A stretch of 64,000 bases of DNA. Origin: Clostridia bacterium (lineage in GTDB: Bacteria > Bacillota > Clostridia > TANB77 > CAG-508). Made by a program: the position numbers and the translations under genes. The notes under the pieces were generated by a model. It was not told where the DNA came from, did no database searches, and saw only the letters and a program-made list of their open reading frames with translations. The stretch is from positions 1-64,000 of the forward strand of contig CAAGKK010000044.1 in the NCBI GenBank assembly GCA_900770385.1, in the 5' to 3' direction. Positions 17,451 to 27,188 of this stretch are shown piece by piece. The first letter of the stretch is position 1. Each line of letters opens with the position of its first letter.

Positions 17451-18893
17451 GTGAATAAATATGACATTATTGTTGTAGGAGCTGGACCAAGCGCAGCTTT
17501 CTTTGCCTTTGAAATGACCAAATTAGATAAGAATAAGAAGATATTATTAATAGAGCAAGGAAGAAAAGTAGAAGAAAGATACTGCCCAATTGAAAAATTA
17601 GGGAAATGTACCCAATGTAAGCCTATGTGTAACATAACTTGTGGCTTTTCTGGAGCAGGTGCCTTCTCAGACGGAAAATTATCATTATATAATAAAGAAG
17701 ATAATGATATTTATGTTGGCGGAGATTTACATGAATATATAGGAATAGAAAACACTAAAAAACTAATTGATTATACAGATAAAATATATTTGGAATTTGG
17801 AGCAGATAAAAAGTTAGAGGGAACAGAATATAAAGAAGAAGTTAAAAAAATAGCAAATAAAGCTAAAAAAGAAGATATAAATTTAGTAAATATACCAATA
17901 AGACATTTAGGAACTGAAAAGAGTCATGAATTATATGGAAGAATAGAAAAATATTTACTAGAAAATGGAATAGAAATAGAATTTAATACTCAAGTACATG
18001 ATTTAATAATAGAAAATAATAAAGTAAAAGGGGTAAAAGTAAGACAATCTAAATATGCATATGATGAAGAATATAAAGAAGATAGAGAAATAAATGCAGA
18101 TAAAGTAATATTAGCCGTTGGAAGAAAAGGTGCTAATTGGTTAGTAAATATGTGTGAAAAGCATAATATAAAAACAAAAGCTGGTACAGTTGATATAGGG
18201 GTTAGATATGAATTGCCAGATAGTGTAATGAGAGATATTAATAAATATATGTATGAAGGAAAGTTTATTTCTAGGCCAGGACCTTTTAAGGATAAAGTTA
18301 GAACTTTTTGCCAAAATCCAAGTGGATTTGTTTCTACAGAAGTTTATGATAATAATATAACACTAGTAAATGGACATTCATATAAAGAAAAAAAGAGCAC
18401 AAATACAAATTTAGCTCTTTTAGTATCTCACAATTTTAATTATCCATTTAATAAGCCAATAGAATATGGAAGAAATGTGGCCAAAAATCTAAATGCATTA
18501 GGTAATGGAAATATTGTAGTACAAAGGTTGGGAGATATTTATAGAGGTAAAAGAACATGGGAAGAAGAACTAAAAAATAATTCTGTAGTACCAACTCTAA
18601 AAACAGCCGTTGCTGGAGATATAACATTTGCATTAGGATATAGAACAATGACAGATATTTTGCAATTTATAAGGAGTTTAGATAAAGTGGTAGAAGGTTT
18701 TGCAAATCCAGACAATTTACTATATGGACCAGAAATTAAGTTTTATAGTAATAAGATAGATATAAACAACAACTTTGAAACTAGTGTAAATGGTTTATAT
18801 TCAATAGGCGATGGTGGAGGATTAACAAGAGGATTAATGATGGCATCTTGTGCAGGTGTACAAACAGCAAGAAACATAGTAGCAATTAAATAA
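17451..18893 (+). CDS. FAD-dependent dehydrogenase (COG2509-like)
   Basis: 480 aa from GTG 17451; AAGGAAGTGA is about 6-9 nt upstream, whereas GTG 17442 overlaps the SD. The N-terminal Rossmann motif DIIVVGAGPSAAFFAFEM binds FAD. The segment CPIEKLGKCTQCKPMCNITCGFSGAGAFSDGKL holds a cysteine cluster typical of this family. The C-terminal SIGDGGGLTRGLMMASCAGVQTARNI closes the FAD site. The family is widespread in Clostridia and Bacteroidetes without a defined substrate. It sits 22 bp before addA and is probably co-transcribed. Confidence 0.85.
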   Translation: MNKYDIIVVGAGPSAAFFAFEMTKLDKNKKILLIEQGRKVEERYCPIEKLGKCTQCKPMCNITCGFSGAGAFSDGKLSLYNKEDNDIYVGGDLHEYIGIENTKKLIDYTDKIYLEFGADKKLEGTEYKEEVKKIANKAKKEDINLVNIPIRHLGTEKSHELYGRIEKYLLENGIEIEFNTQVHDLIIENNKVKGVKVRQSKYAYDEEYKEDREINADKVILAVGRKGANWLVNMCEKHNIKTKAGTVDIGVRYELPDSVMRDINKYMYEGKFISRPGPFKDKVRTFCQNPSGFVSTEVYDNNITLVNGHSYKEKKSTNTNLALLVSHNFNYPFNKPIEYGRNVAKNLNALGNGNIVVQRLGDIYRGKRTWEEELKNNSVVPTLKTAVAGDITFALGYRTMTDILQFIRSLDKVVEGFANPDNLLYGPEIKFYSNKIDINNNFETSVNGLYSIGDGGGLTRGLMMASCAGVQTARNIVAIK

Positions 18894-18915
18894 TATTTAA
18901 ATAAAAGGAGAAAAC

Positions 18916-21900
18916 ATGGGAAGCGTTAAATGGACTAAAGAACAGCTAGATGCAATAAATGAAGATAGAAATAATGTATTAGTTGCAGCAGCTGCGGGAA
19001 GCGGCAAAACAGCTGTATTAGTAGAACGCATTATAGATAAAATTATAAACAAAAATATAGATATAAATAACATATTAGTAGTTACTTTTACAAATGCAGC
19101 AGCTGCAGAAATGAGAGAAAGAGTATTAGAGGCTATCTACAAAAAAATGGATCAGGAGCCAAATAATGAGAGATTAGCTAAACAAATAATGCTCTTATCA
19201 AAAGCTAATATTTGTACTATAGATTCTTTTTGTTTAGATGTTGTAAAAAACAATTTTTATGAATTAGGAATTTCTCCAAATTTTAGAATAGCGGATACAG
19301 CAGAATTAGAAATTTTAAAACAAGAAACTTTAGAAGACTTGTTTGAAGAAAAATACGAAACAAAAGATTCCAAATTTTTAAAATTATTAGAGGCATATGC
19401 AACATATTTATCAGATAATCCATTAAAAGAATTGGTAGTTAATATATATAATTTTATACAAAGTAATCCTTTTCCTAAAGATTGGCTTAATCAAAAAGTT
19501 GAAGAATTTAATATAAAAGATAATTTAGAAAAGGATTTTTCACAAAGTTTGTGGGGAGAAATAATATTAAAAAATATCAAAGAAGAAATATTTGATTGCA
19601 AACTAAAGCTTAAACAAATACAAAAAGAGCTAGAAAAATTTAGCGAATTAGAAAAATTTGCGAATATAATAAAATTAGATATAGAAGTAATGGATAAAGT
19701 TTTAAAAACAACACTATGGGATGAAATTTTTGACTTAGTAAACATTTTAAAGTTTGAAAAATGGCCAGTAGATAAAAAGATTACATTAGAAGAAAAAAAT
19801 ATTGCAAAAGATAAAAGAGACAAAATAAAAAAACAATTTAATAAAAGTATCGAAATAATAAATTGTACATCTAAAGAAGCAAATTTAGATATATATAATA
19901 TGTATGAATTATTGCAAAATCTAAAAGAAGTTATATTTGACTTTGACGAACTATTTAATAAAAATAAAGCAGAAAAAAACATTGTAGATTTTAATGATAT
20001 TGAACATTTTGCGCTTAATATATTACTAAAAAAAGGTGAAAACGGAGAATATAATCCAACAGAGGTAGCTAAAAAATATAGAGAGAAGTTTAATGAAATA
20101 GCAATAGATGAATATCAGGATTCAAATTTAGTACAAGAATATATACTAAAAAGTGTATCTAATGGAAGAAATATGTTTATGGTAGGAGATGTTAAGCAAA
20201 GCATTTATAAATTTAGGCAGGCATGTCCAGAATTATTTTTGCAGAAATATAATAAATATATTATAGAAAAAGATTACACAAAAGATAGTATTACAGACGG
20301 AATAAAGATACAATTATTTAAAAACTTTAGAAGTAGAGAGAATATTTTAAATACTACAAATGAAATTTTTTACAATATAATGTCAAGAGAATTAGGAGAT
20401 ATTGAATATAATGAGGATGAATTTTTAAATACAGGAGCAACCTTTGAAGAAACTAATCAAGAGATTATTGCAACAAATACAAAGGTACATATAATAGAAA
20501 ATGCAGATTTTAATGACGAAATATTACCAGAAGAACAGATAGAAAATATAGAATTAGAAGCAAAATTTGTAGCAAAGAAAATTAAGGATATAATTGATTC
20601 TAAAAAAGTTGTTTTTGATAAAAAGGTGGGATATAGACCGGTAACTTATAAAGATATAGTTATTTTATTAAGAGCAACAAAACAAAAAGCAAATATATTT
20701 GAAAAAGAAATATCAAAATATGGTATGCCAGTTTTTTCAGATACTTCAGCAGAATATTTAGATTCAATAGAAATTCAAACAATAATGAACTTATTAAAAA
20801 CTTTAGATAACCCAATGCAAGACATACCACTTGTTACGGTTCTTAGAAGTTTTATAGGAGGTTTTACAGATAACGAACTTATTAAAATAAGAGTAGATAC
20901 TAATAGAAATATTAGTTTTTATGAGTCTATGAAACAATATATAAAGCAAAAAGAAGATATAGATGATATATTAAAGACTAAAATACAAGATTTTTTAAAT
21001 AGAATAGAAAAATGGCAAAGTGAGACAGAATATCAAGATTTAGATGAATTTATATGGAAAATTTATGAGGAAACAGGATATTATGATTATGTAGGCCTAA
21101 TGCCAAATGGCTTATTAAGACAAGCAAATTTAAGATCTTTGTTTGAAAAAGCAAAGCAGTATGAACAAGCAAGCTTTAAAGGCCTTTATAATTTCATTAA
21201 TTTTATAGACAAGTTAAAAAATTCAAGTGGCGACTTATCTTCAGCAAAACTAATTGGTGAAAACGAAAATGTAATTAGAATTATGAGTATTCATAAAAGT
21301 AAAGGATTAGAATTCCCTATTGTATTTTTATGTTGTGCTAATAAAAATTTTAATATGCAAGATTTAAATGCACCAATAATATTACATCAAGAATTAGGTA
21401 TTGGAGTGAATTATATAGATGTAGATAAAAAAATACAGTATAATACCTTTTCAAAAGAAGCAATAAAAATAATAACAAAAAATGAATTATTATCAGAAGA
21501 AATGAGAGTATTGTATGTAGCTCTAACAAGAGCAAAAGAGCAATTAATTGTTACGGGAGTTACTAAAAATGCAATAGAAGATATAGAAGAAAAAAAGGAA
21601 AATTTAAATTTATATAGCCAAAGTAAGATAAATAAAAACATATTAAAAAAATATAAATCTTACTTGGATTGGATTGAATTAGTAGCCCTAAACAATAACT
21701 CAGAAAATAATATAGAATTATGCATAGAGAAAAAAGAAAGTATAATAAAAAAAGAAAAAGATTCTAAAGAAAATGAAGATGAAAGAGATATTAAAGATAT
21801 ATTAAAACATACTGAAGGACTAAAAGAAAATGAGAATATTATAAATAAATTAGAATGGAAATACCCTAACATAGAAAGAAGCAAAATGGAAGCCAAAACA

Positions 21901-22485
21901 TCTGTAAGTAAAATAAAATCTGGTAATACTATTATAAAAACAAACGAGCCAAATTTTATAAACGAAAAAGAAAGTATAAGCAATGCACGAAAAGGTACTA
22001 TAATACATTTGTGTATGCAAAAATTAAATATAGAAGAAGAACAAACAAAGGAAACAATAGAAAATTTATTAAACATGCTAGAAAGCAAAGGCTTTATAAC
22101 TAGTCAAGAAAGATTAAACATAGATACTTCAAAAGTGTATAATTTTACAAAATCTAATATATGGAAAGAACTAAAGCAAGCTAAAGTAGTAGAAAGAGAG
22201 AAAACTTTTTATATAAACATACCTGCTAAAGAAATATATAATGAAGATGTAGAAGATAAAATATTAGTGCAAGGTATTATAGATTTATACTACATAAATA
22301 AAGAAGATGAGCTAATATTGGTAGATTATAAAACAGATTATATAAAAAATGATATAGAGTTAATAGGAAAATATAAAATACAATTAGAGTTATATAAAAA
22401 AGCATTAGAAGGTGCATTAAACAAAAAAGTAGATAGAGTATATATTTATTCTACTTGTTTAAACAAAGAGATAGAAGTTAAATAA
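18916..22485 (+). CDS. addA: ATP-dependent helicase/nuclease subunit A (AddA)
   Basis: 1189 aa. UvrD-type helicase with Walker A VAAAAGSGKTAVL (about 24-36), VVTFTNAAAAEMRERV, Walker B IAIDEYQDSNLVQ, MVGDVKQSIYKFRQA, IHKSKGLEFPIVFL and LYVALTRAKEQLIVTG. A RecB-type nuclease domain closes the protein, with GIIDLYY...LILVDYKTDY (about 1115-1140). With AddB it makes the Firmicute counterpart of RecBCD for double-strand break resection. addB, usually directly upstream, is not in this window; the FAD dehydrogenase takes its place. SD aaAGGAGAaa. Confidence 0.95.
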   Translation: MGSVKWTKEQLDAINEDRNNVLVAAAAGSGKTAVLVERIIDKIINKNIDINNILVVTFTNAAAAEMRERVLEAIYKKMDQEPNNERLAKQIMLLSKANICTIDSFCLDVVKNNFYELGISPNFRIADTAELEILKQETLEDLFEEKYETKDSKFLKLLEAYATYLSDNPLKELVVNIYNFIQSNPFPKDWLNQKVEEFNIKDNLEKDFSQSLWGEIILKNIKEEIFDCKLKLKQIQKELEKFSELEKFANIIKLDIEVMDKVLKTTLWDEIFDLVNILKFEKWPVDKKITLEEKNIAKDKRDKIKKQFNKSIEIINCTSKEANLDIYNMYELLQNLKEVIFDFDELFNKNKAEKNIVDFNDIEHFALNILLKKGENGEYNPTEVAKKYREKFNEIAIDEYQDSNLVQEYILKSVSNGRNMFMVGDVKQSIYKFRQACPELFLQKYNKYIIEKDYTKDSITDGIKIQLFKNFRSRENILNTTNEIFYNIMSRELGDIEYNEDEFLNTGATFEETNQEIIATNTKVHIIENADFNDEILPEEQIENIELEAKFVAKKIKDIIDSKKVVFDKKVGYRPVTYKDIVILLRATKQKANIFEKEISKYGMPVFSDTSAEYLDSIEIQTIMNLLKTLDNPMQDIPLVTVLRSFIGGFTDNELIKIRVDTNRNISFYESMKQYIKQKEDIDDILKTKIQDFLNRIEKWQSETEYQDLDEFIWKIYEETGYYDYVGLMPNGLLRQANLRSLFEKAKQYEQASFKGLYNFINFIDKLKNSSGDLSSAKLIGENENVIRIMSIHKSKGLEFPIVFLCCANKNFNMQDLNAPIILHQELGIGVNYIDVDKKIQYNTFSKEAIKIITKNELLSEEMRVLYVALTRAKEQLIVTGVTKNAIEDIEEKKENLNLYSQSKINKNILKKYKSYLDWIELVALNNNSENNIELCIEKKESIIKKEKDSKENEDERDIKDILKHTEGLKENENIINKLEWKYPNIERSKMEAKTSVSKIKSGNTIIKTNEPNFINEKESISNARKGTIIHLCMQKLNIEEEQTKETIENLLNMLESKGFITSQERLNIDTSKVYNFTKSNIWKELKQAKVVEREKTFYINIPAKEIYNEDVEDKILVQGIIDLYYINKEDELILVDYKTDYIKNDIELIGKYKIQLELYKKALEGALNKKVDRVYIYSTCLNKEIEVK

Positions 22486-22497
22486 AAATTAGCACTA

Positions 22498-22526
22498 TTT
22501 ACAATTGTAATAAAATATTGTATAAT
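22498..22526 (+). promoter_or_regulatory. Promoter of the 155-aa gene
   Basis: TTTACA (22498-22503), 17-nt spacer, TATAAT (22521-22526). Confidence 0.7.
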
Positions 22527-22552
22527 TTTAAAAATATTATTAGGAGAGACTT

Positions 22553-23020
22553 ATGAAGAGATTAAAAACTTTTTTGATATATGTAATTTTAATCGTTGCT
22601 TTTACGGCATTATCAGATTTTTTAATTTATATGGCATTAAAAGGAACATATAACCATATAAATACAAATATATTAGCAAAAGATATAAGCATAAATGTTG
22701 CAGAAAGCAAAGCTACATATATAAATGGATATGTAAAAGGAAATATATATAACGATACAAATGGAATGTTAAACAAATATATAAAAATGGACTTTTATTC
22801 TAAAAGAAATGTACATCTTGGAACAAAATATGTAAAAGTAGAAAATCTAGAACAAGGAAAAAACATGAACTTTGAGATGTGGTTTAAATTCCAAGATGTA
22901 AAATATTGCAACATCTCAGTAGTTGATAATGCTGAAAATTCTACAAGCGAAGAATTTATATCAGAAGAAACAAAGTATTCTCTAGTACTTGGAAGCTTAG
23001 TTTTATTATATTTTTTATAA
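22553..23020 (+). CDS. Membrane-anchored extracytoplasmic protein, FxLYD-like
   Basis: 155 aa. Membrane helix at residues 5-28, an extracytoplasmic beta domain (about 45-130) and a hydrophobic C-terminal end VLGSLVLLYFL. The order of motifs (YINGYVKGNIYN, KMDFYSKRNVHLGTKYVKV, LEQGKNMNFEMWF) resembles the Ig-like FxLYD domain, whose proteins carry a short anchor and a surface domain. Function unknown; placed before mreB, but a terminator and promoter separate them. SD taGGAGAga. Confidence 0.65.
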   Translation: MKRLKTFLIYVILIVAFTALSDFLIYMALKGTYNHINTNILAKDISINVAESKATYINGYVKGNIYNDTNGMLNKYIKMDFYSKRNVHLGTKYVKVENLEQGKNMNFEMWFKFQDVKYCNISVVDNAENSTSEEFISEETKYSLVLGSLVLLYFL

Positions 23021-23034
23021 AATAATAAAAGTAC

Positions 23035-23063
23035 TTGATATTTTTAAAAACTTGTAATATAAT
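23035..23063 (+). promoter_or_regulatory. mreB promoter
   Basis: TTGATA (23035-23040), 17-nt spacer, TATAAT (23058-23063); overlaps the upstream terminator. Confidence 0.7.
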
Positions 23064-23110
23064 TGTAACGAATTTGTAATAATAAAGAAACAAATCGTTA
23101 CAATTTTTAT
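23063..23110 (+). terminator. Terminator overlapping the mreB -10
   Basis: TTGTAACGAATTTGT pairs with ACAAATCGTTACAA (one bulge), then TTTTTATTT. Its 5' arm begins on the last base of the mreB -10, so it stops read-through from upstream but not mreB transcripts. Confidence 0.7.
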
Positions 23111-23134
23111 TTACAAAAAGGAGTTGTGCTAAGC

Positions 23135-24139
23135 ATGTTTTTCTTTGGACAAGATATAGGAATAGATTTAGGAACAGCTACAGTAATTGCATATATAAAA
23201 GGAAAAGGAATTGTATTAAGAGAACCATCTGTAGTTGCTGTAGATAATAACACAGGAGATGTATTAGCAGTAGGGCAAGAAGCTAGAAGAATGCTAGGAA
23301 GAACACCAGGAAATATTGTTGCTACAAGACCATTAAAAGATGGAGTAATATCAGACTATACTGTAACAGAAAAAATGTTAAAGTATTTTATAAACAAAAT
23401 AGGAGGAAAATCTGTTTTTGCACCTAGAATCATGATATGCATACCTTCACAAGTTACAGAAGTAGAAAAAAAAGCAGTTATAGATGCTGCTTCTCAAGCA
23501 GGTGCTAGAAAAGTATTTTTAATAGAAGAACCAATAGCAGCAGCAATCGGTGCAGGTATAGATATTGCAAAACCATGTGGAAATATGATTGTAGATATAG
23601 GCGGAGGTACAACAGATATTGCAGTTATATCATTAGGCGGATCAGTAGTCAGTTCTTCTATAAAAGTGGCAGGAGATAAATTTGACGAAGCAATAGTTAA
23701 ATATATAAAAAGAAAACACAATGTAATTATAGGAGATAGAACAGCAGAAGAATTAAAAGTAAATATTGGTTGTGTATATCCTAAGATACAAGATGTAGAA
23801 ATGGATGTTAGAGGTAGAGACTTAGGAACAGGACTTCCTAGAACATTAACTATTTCTTCTAGTGAAATGATGGAAGCATTACTTGAAACAGCAATGATGA
23901 TAGTAGATGCAGTTCATGGAGTATTAGAAAAAACACCACCAGAACTTGCAGCTGATATAAGTGATAAAGGTATATATATGACAGGAGGAGGAAGTCTTTT
24001 AGACGGGCTAGATAAATTACTACAAGAAAAAACAGGTATCAATGTTATGATAGCACAAGACACTGTTTCATGTGTAGCTTTAGGAACAGGAAAAGCATTA
24101 GATAATTTAGATACATTAGATGGAAGAATGAGAAAATAA
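23135..24139 (+). CDS. mreB: Rod-shape-determining actin homologue MreB/Mbl
   Basis: 334 aa from ATG 23135 (MFFFGQDIGIDLGTATVIAY); the GTG at 23126 is too close to the SD AAGGAG. Actin-fold signatures: phosphate 1 DIGIDLGTAT, phosphate 2 MIVDIGGGTTDIAVISLGG, adenosine site YMTGGGSLLDGLDKLL. It forms membrane-bound filaments that guide lateral wall synthesis. The usual mreC-mreD partners do not follow; the gene stands alone, so it may be an mbl-type paralogue. Confidence 0.93.
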   Translation: MFFFGQDIGIDLGTATVIAYIKGKGIVLREPSVVAVDNNTGDVLAVGQEARRMLGRTPGNIVATRPLKDGVISDYTVTEKMLKYFINKIGGKSVFAPRIMICIPSQVTEVEKKAVIDAASQAGARKVFLIEEPIAAAIGAGIDIAKPCGNMIVDIGGGTTDIAVISLGGSVVSSSIKVAGDKFDEAIVKYIKRKHNVIIGDRTAEELKVNIGCVYPKIQDVEMDVRGRDLGTGLPRTLTISSSEMMEALLETAMMIVDAVHGVLEKTPPELAADISDKGIYMTGGGSLLDGLDKLLQEKTGINVMIAQDTVSCVALGTGKALDNLDTLDGRMRK

Positions 24140-24158
24140 TTAAAATTATTTATATACT

Positions 24159-24197
24159 ACAAAATATGGGATGAGTTTTTGCTCACCCATATTTTGT
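24159..24197 (+). terminator. Strong hairpin after mreB
   Basis: ACAAAATATGGG-TGAG pairs with CTCA-CCCATATTTTGT. No T tract follows, so termination efficiency is uncertain. Confidence 0.5.
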
Positions 24198-24219
24198 ATA
24201 AATGAAAAGGAAATAAGAA

Positions 24220-25528
24220 ATGGAAAATAAAACACAAAAAACAATTGCATTTTGTACATTACGGATGCAAAGTAAACCAATACGAAACAAATGCAATGGA
24301 ACAAAAATTTATACAAGCTGGTTATAAAATAGTTAAATTTAATGAAAAAGCAGATATATATGTAATAAATACATGCACAGTAACTAATATGTCAGATAAA
24401 AAATCTAGACAAATGATAAGAAAAGCAAAACAATTAAATAAAGATGCAATTGTTGTAGCTGTTGGATGCTATGTACAAACTGCTAAGGAGAAACTAGAAA
24501 ACATAGAAGAATTGGACTTAATACTTGGAAACAACGAGAAAAAAGATATAGTAAAATATGTTGAAGAACATAAAAACGGTACAAAACAAATTAAGTATAA
24601 TGATGTTTTACATCAAGAAGAATATGATGAATATGGATTTGTAACACATATTGAACAAACAAGGGCAATTGTAAAAATTCAAGATGGATGTGATAGGTTT
24701 TGTTCATATTGTGCAATACCATATGCAAGAGGAAGAGTTAGAAGCAGAAAAATAGAAAACATAATAGAAGAAATAACTAAACTTGCATTAGATGGAATAA
24801 AAGAAGTGGTTATTACTGGAATACATATTGCATCATATGGAAAAGACTTAAAAGAAGATATCACTTTAATAGATGTGTTGGAAAAAATAAATGAAATTGA
24901 TGGAATAAAAAGAATAAGATTGGGTTCTTTAGAACCTACAATTATAACAAAAGATTTTTTACAAAGACTTAGCAAATTAGACAAAATATGTCATCATTTT
25001 CATTTATCACTTCAAAGCGGGTGCAATGAAACATTGCAAAGAATGAACAGAAAATATACAACAGAAGAATTTAAAAATGTTGTGGAAATGCTAAGAGAAA
25101 CATATGAAGATGTAATGTTAACAACAGATATCATAGTAGGATTTCCAGGTGAAACAGAAGAAGAATTCGAAAAAACTTATAATTTTCTTAGTGATATTAA
25201 TTTTTATAAAATGCATGTTTTTAAATATTCAAAAAGAAATGGAACCAAAGCAGCTTTGATGCCAAATCAAGTTTCACCTATATTGCAAGAGCAAAGAAGT
25301 AAAAAATTAATTGAACTTTCAAAAGAAAACCAAGATAAATATAACAGTGAATATATAGGAAAAGAAGTAACAGTACTATTTGAAGAGGAAAATGGAGAAT
25401 ACATAAAGGGACATACAGCTAATTATTTGGTTGTAAATATAAAAGGAAATATAGCAAAATTGCATAATGAAATTGTTAAAGTTAAGATAACTAGCATATT
25501 AGGCGAAGAATTAATAGGAATAATGTAA
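24220..25528 (+). CDS. mtaB: tRNA threonylcarbamoyladenosine methylthiotransferase MtaB, with a frameshift near its start
   Basis: ATG 24220 (after AAAGGAA) encodes MENKTQKTIAFCTL, which matches the family start. The expected next residues GCKVNQYETNAM lie in another frame: an extra C at 24262 separates TTA from GGA. The rest is intact: second and third cluster cysteines (VINTCTV, VGCYVQ), radical-SAM motif CDRFCSYCAIPYARGR, and a C-terminal TRAM domain. MtaB adds a methylthio group to t6A37 of tRNAs reading ANN codons, using two [4Fe-4S] clusters. Unless the extra base is a sequence error or is bypassed, the first cluster-binding Cys cannot be joined to the body; initiation downstream would lose it. 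Confidence 0.85.
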
Positions 25529-25572
25529 TATAAATGTAACCAAATTGTAACAAACATTTAACACAAAAACTA

Positions 25573-25601
25573 TTGAAAAAAGTGGAGTTTTGTAATATAA
25601 A
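25573..25601 (+). promoter_or_regulatory. Promoter of the 85-aa gene
   Basis: TTGAAA (25573-25578), 17-nt spacer, TATAAA (25596-25601). Confidence 0.6.
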
Positions 25602-25647
25602 TATATCAACACAGTATAATAAATATTACTAAAGAGGAGGAAGAAAT

Positions 25648-25905
25648 ATGAGCGATATGTTTAAACCAGTTGAAACAACTTTACCAGTAAAACAAAGTTT
25701 TTGGGGAAATTTCAAAGCATTTTGGTTACAAGAAGTAGATATAGAATTAACACCAAAACAACAAAAAATAGAAAAAGAAATTAATGAATTCTTATATCAA
25801 GAAGTTACATGGCAAAAAATACATGATTTCTTATTTCAAGAAGTTACATTTGGAAAAAAGAAACAACAAGAACAACCAGTGCAAGAAACTATAGTAAATG
25901 AATAA
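25648..25905 (+). CDS. Small protein with repeated LxQEV motifs, 85 aa
   Basis: Family not recognised. The protein holds three spaced copies of a short motif: FWLQEVDIEL, FLYQEVTWQK and FLFQEVTFGK, the last two directly following each other (residues about 49-71). The C-terminal tail is Gln/Glu-rich. No signal peptide. It is a single-gene unit with its own promoter, a very good SD (GAGGAGGAAG) and a strong terminator, suggesting high expression. Confidence 0.75.
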   Translation: MSDMFKPVETTLPVKQSFWGNFKAFWLQEVDIELTPKQQKIEKEINEFLYQEVTWQKIHDFLFQEVTFGKKKQQEQPVQETIVNE

Positions 25906-25911
25906 AAATTT

Positions 25912-25941
25912 AAAAAGAATACTTTACAAGTATTCTTTTTT
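25912..25941 (+). terminator. Terminator of the 85-aa gene
   Basis: AAAAAGAATACTT pairs with AAGTATTCTTTTT across 3 nt; a T tract is included. Confidence 0.85.
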
Positions 25942-26020
25942 GATATAAAATAATATAGTCTTAGAAAGACTGTATTATTTACGGATACACATTTTAATTG
26001 TATCGGGAATGGAGGAAATT

Positions 26021-27037
26021 ATGGCAGTTAAAGTTGCTATTAATGGTTTTGGACGCATAGGTCGTCTTGCATTTAGACAAATGTTTGGAGCAGAAGGATA
26101 TGAAATCGTTGCAATAAACGATTTAACTAGTCCTAAAATGTTAGCTCACTTATTAAAATATGACTCAGCACAAAAAAGATATGAAAAAGCTGATACAGTA
26201 GTTGCAGGAGAAGATTCAATTACTGTAGATGGTAAAACTATAAAAATATATGCTGAAAAGGATGCAAACAATTTACCTTGGGGAGAAATAGGAGTAGATG
26301 TTGTTTTAGAGTGTACAGGATTTTACACAACTAAAGAAAAAGCAACAGCACATATAAATGCAGGTGCAAAAAAAGTAGTTATATCAGCACCAGCTGGTAA
26401 AGATCTACCAACAATAGTATATGGAGTAAACGAGAAAATTTTAACACCAGATGATAAAATTATTTCAGCAGCTTCTTGTACTACAAACTGTTTAGCACCA
26501 ATGACAAAAGCACTAAATGATTTCGCACCAATTCAATCAGGAATAATGACTACAGTTCATGCTTATACAGGAGATCAAATGCTACTTGATGGACCACACA
26601 GAAAAGAAGATTTAAGAAGAGCAAGAGCAGCTGCAGTAAATATTGTTCCAAATTCAACAGGTGCTGCAAAAGCAATAGGATTAGTTATACCAGAACTAAA
26701 TGGAAAATTAATAGGATCAGCACAAAGAGTTCCAGTTCCAACAGGTTCTACAACAATATTAATAGCTGTTGTTAAAGGCGAAGATATAACAGTAGAAAAA
26801 ATAAATGCTGCTATGAAATCACAAGAAAGTGCATCATTTGGATATACAGAAGAACCTTTAGTATCTTCAGATATTATAGGTATAACATATGGATCATTAT
26901 TTGATGCTACACAAACAATGGTAACAAAAATAGATGAAGGTTTATATCAAGTTCAAGTTGTTTCTTGGTATGATAACGAAAATTCATATACTAGCCAAAT
27001 GGTTAGAACTATAAAATATTTTGCTGAACTAGGCTAG
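26021..27037 (+). CDS. gap: Glyceraldehyde-3-phosphate dehydrogenase, type I
   Basis: 338 aa from ATG 26021; ATG 26009 overlaps the SD GGAGG. NAD-binding start [20 protein letters not shown] at the cofactor-selecting position (NAD type), catalytic Cys in [13 protein letters not shown] (about 150), and C-terminal [16 protein letters not shown]. Converts glyceraldehyde 3-phosphate to 1,3-bisphosphoglycerate. First of gap-pgk-tpiA-gpmI. The leader contains a small hairpin (GGATACA/TGTATCG, about 25982-26006). Confidence 0.98.
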   Translation: MAVKVAINGFGRIGRLAFRQMFGAEGYEIVAINDLTSPKMLAHLLKYDSAQKRYEKADTVVAGEDSITVDGKTIKIYAEKDANNLPWGEIGVDVVLECTGFYTTKEKATAHINAGAKKVVISAPAGKDLPTIVYGVNEKILTPDDKIISAASCTTNCLAPMTKALNDFAPIQSGIMTTVHAYTGDQMLLDGPHRKEDLRRARAAAVNIVPNSTGAAKAIGLVIPELNGKLIGSAQRVPVPTGSTTILIAVVKGEDITVEKINAAMKSQESASFGYTEEPLVSSDIIGITYGSLFDATQTMVTKIDEGLYQVQVVSWYDNENSYTSQMVRTIKYFAELG

Positions 27038-27069
27038 AAATAAATGTTAAAAATATAAAAGAGAATGGG

Positions 27070-27152
27070 GGTTGGAGTTTCGTGTTTGGATTTTTATATT
27101 TAATGTTTTGAATTATATCAAAACACAAAATACCAAATACTAAATTCTGACC
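27070..27152 (+). repeat. Long imperfect palindrome between gap and pgk
   Basis: The 83-bp stretch folds on itself: GGT.../...ACC at the ends, GAGTTTCGTGTTTGG (27075-27089) against CCAAATACTAAATTC (27133-27147) with one mismatch and GU pairs, and an apical TGTTTTGA/TCAAAACA (27104-27125). No coding potential. Confidence 0.7.
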
Positions 27153-27186
27153 TCCAATTTTATATAAATAAAATTGGAGGTTTTTT
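27150..27186 (+). terminator. Terminator/attenuator whose 3' arm is the pgk SD
   Basis: ACCTCCAATTTTAT pairs with ATAAAATTGGAGGT (14 bp, 4-nt loop), followed by a T6 tract. GGAGG 27176-27180 is also the pgk ribosome-binding site, 8 nt before ATG 27189. Confidence 0.8.
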
Positions 27187-27188
27187 AA

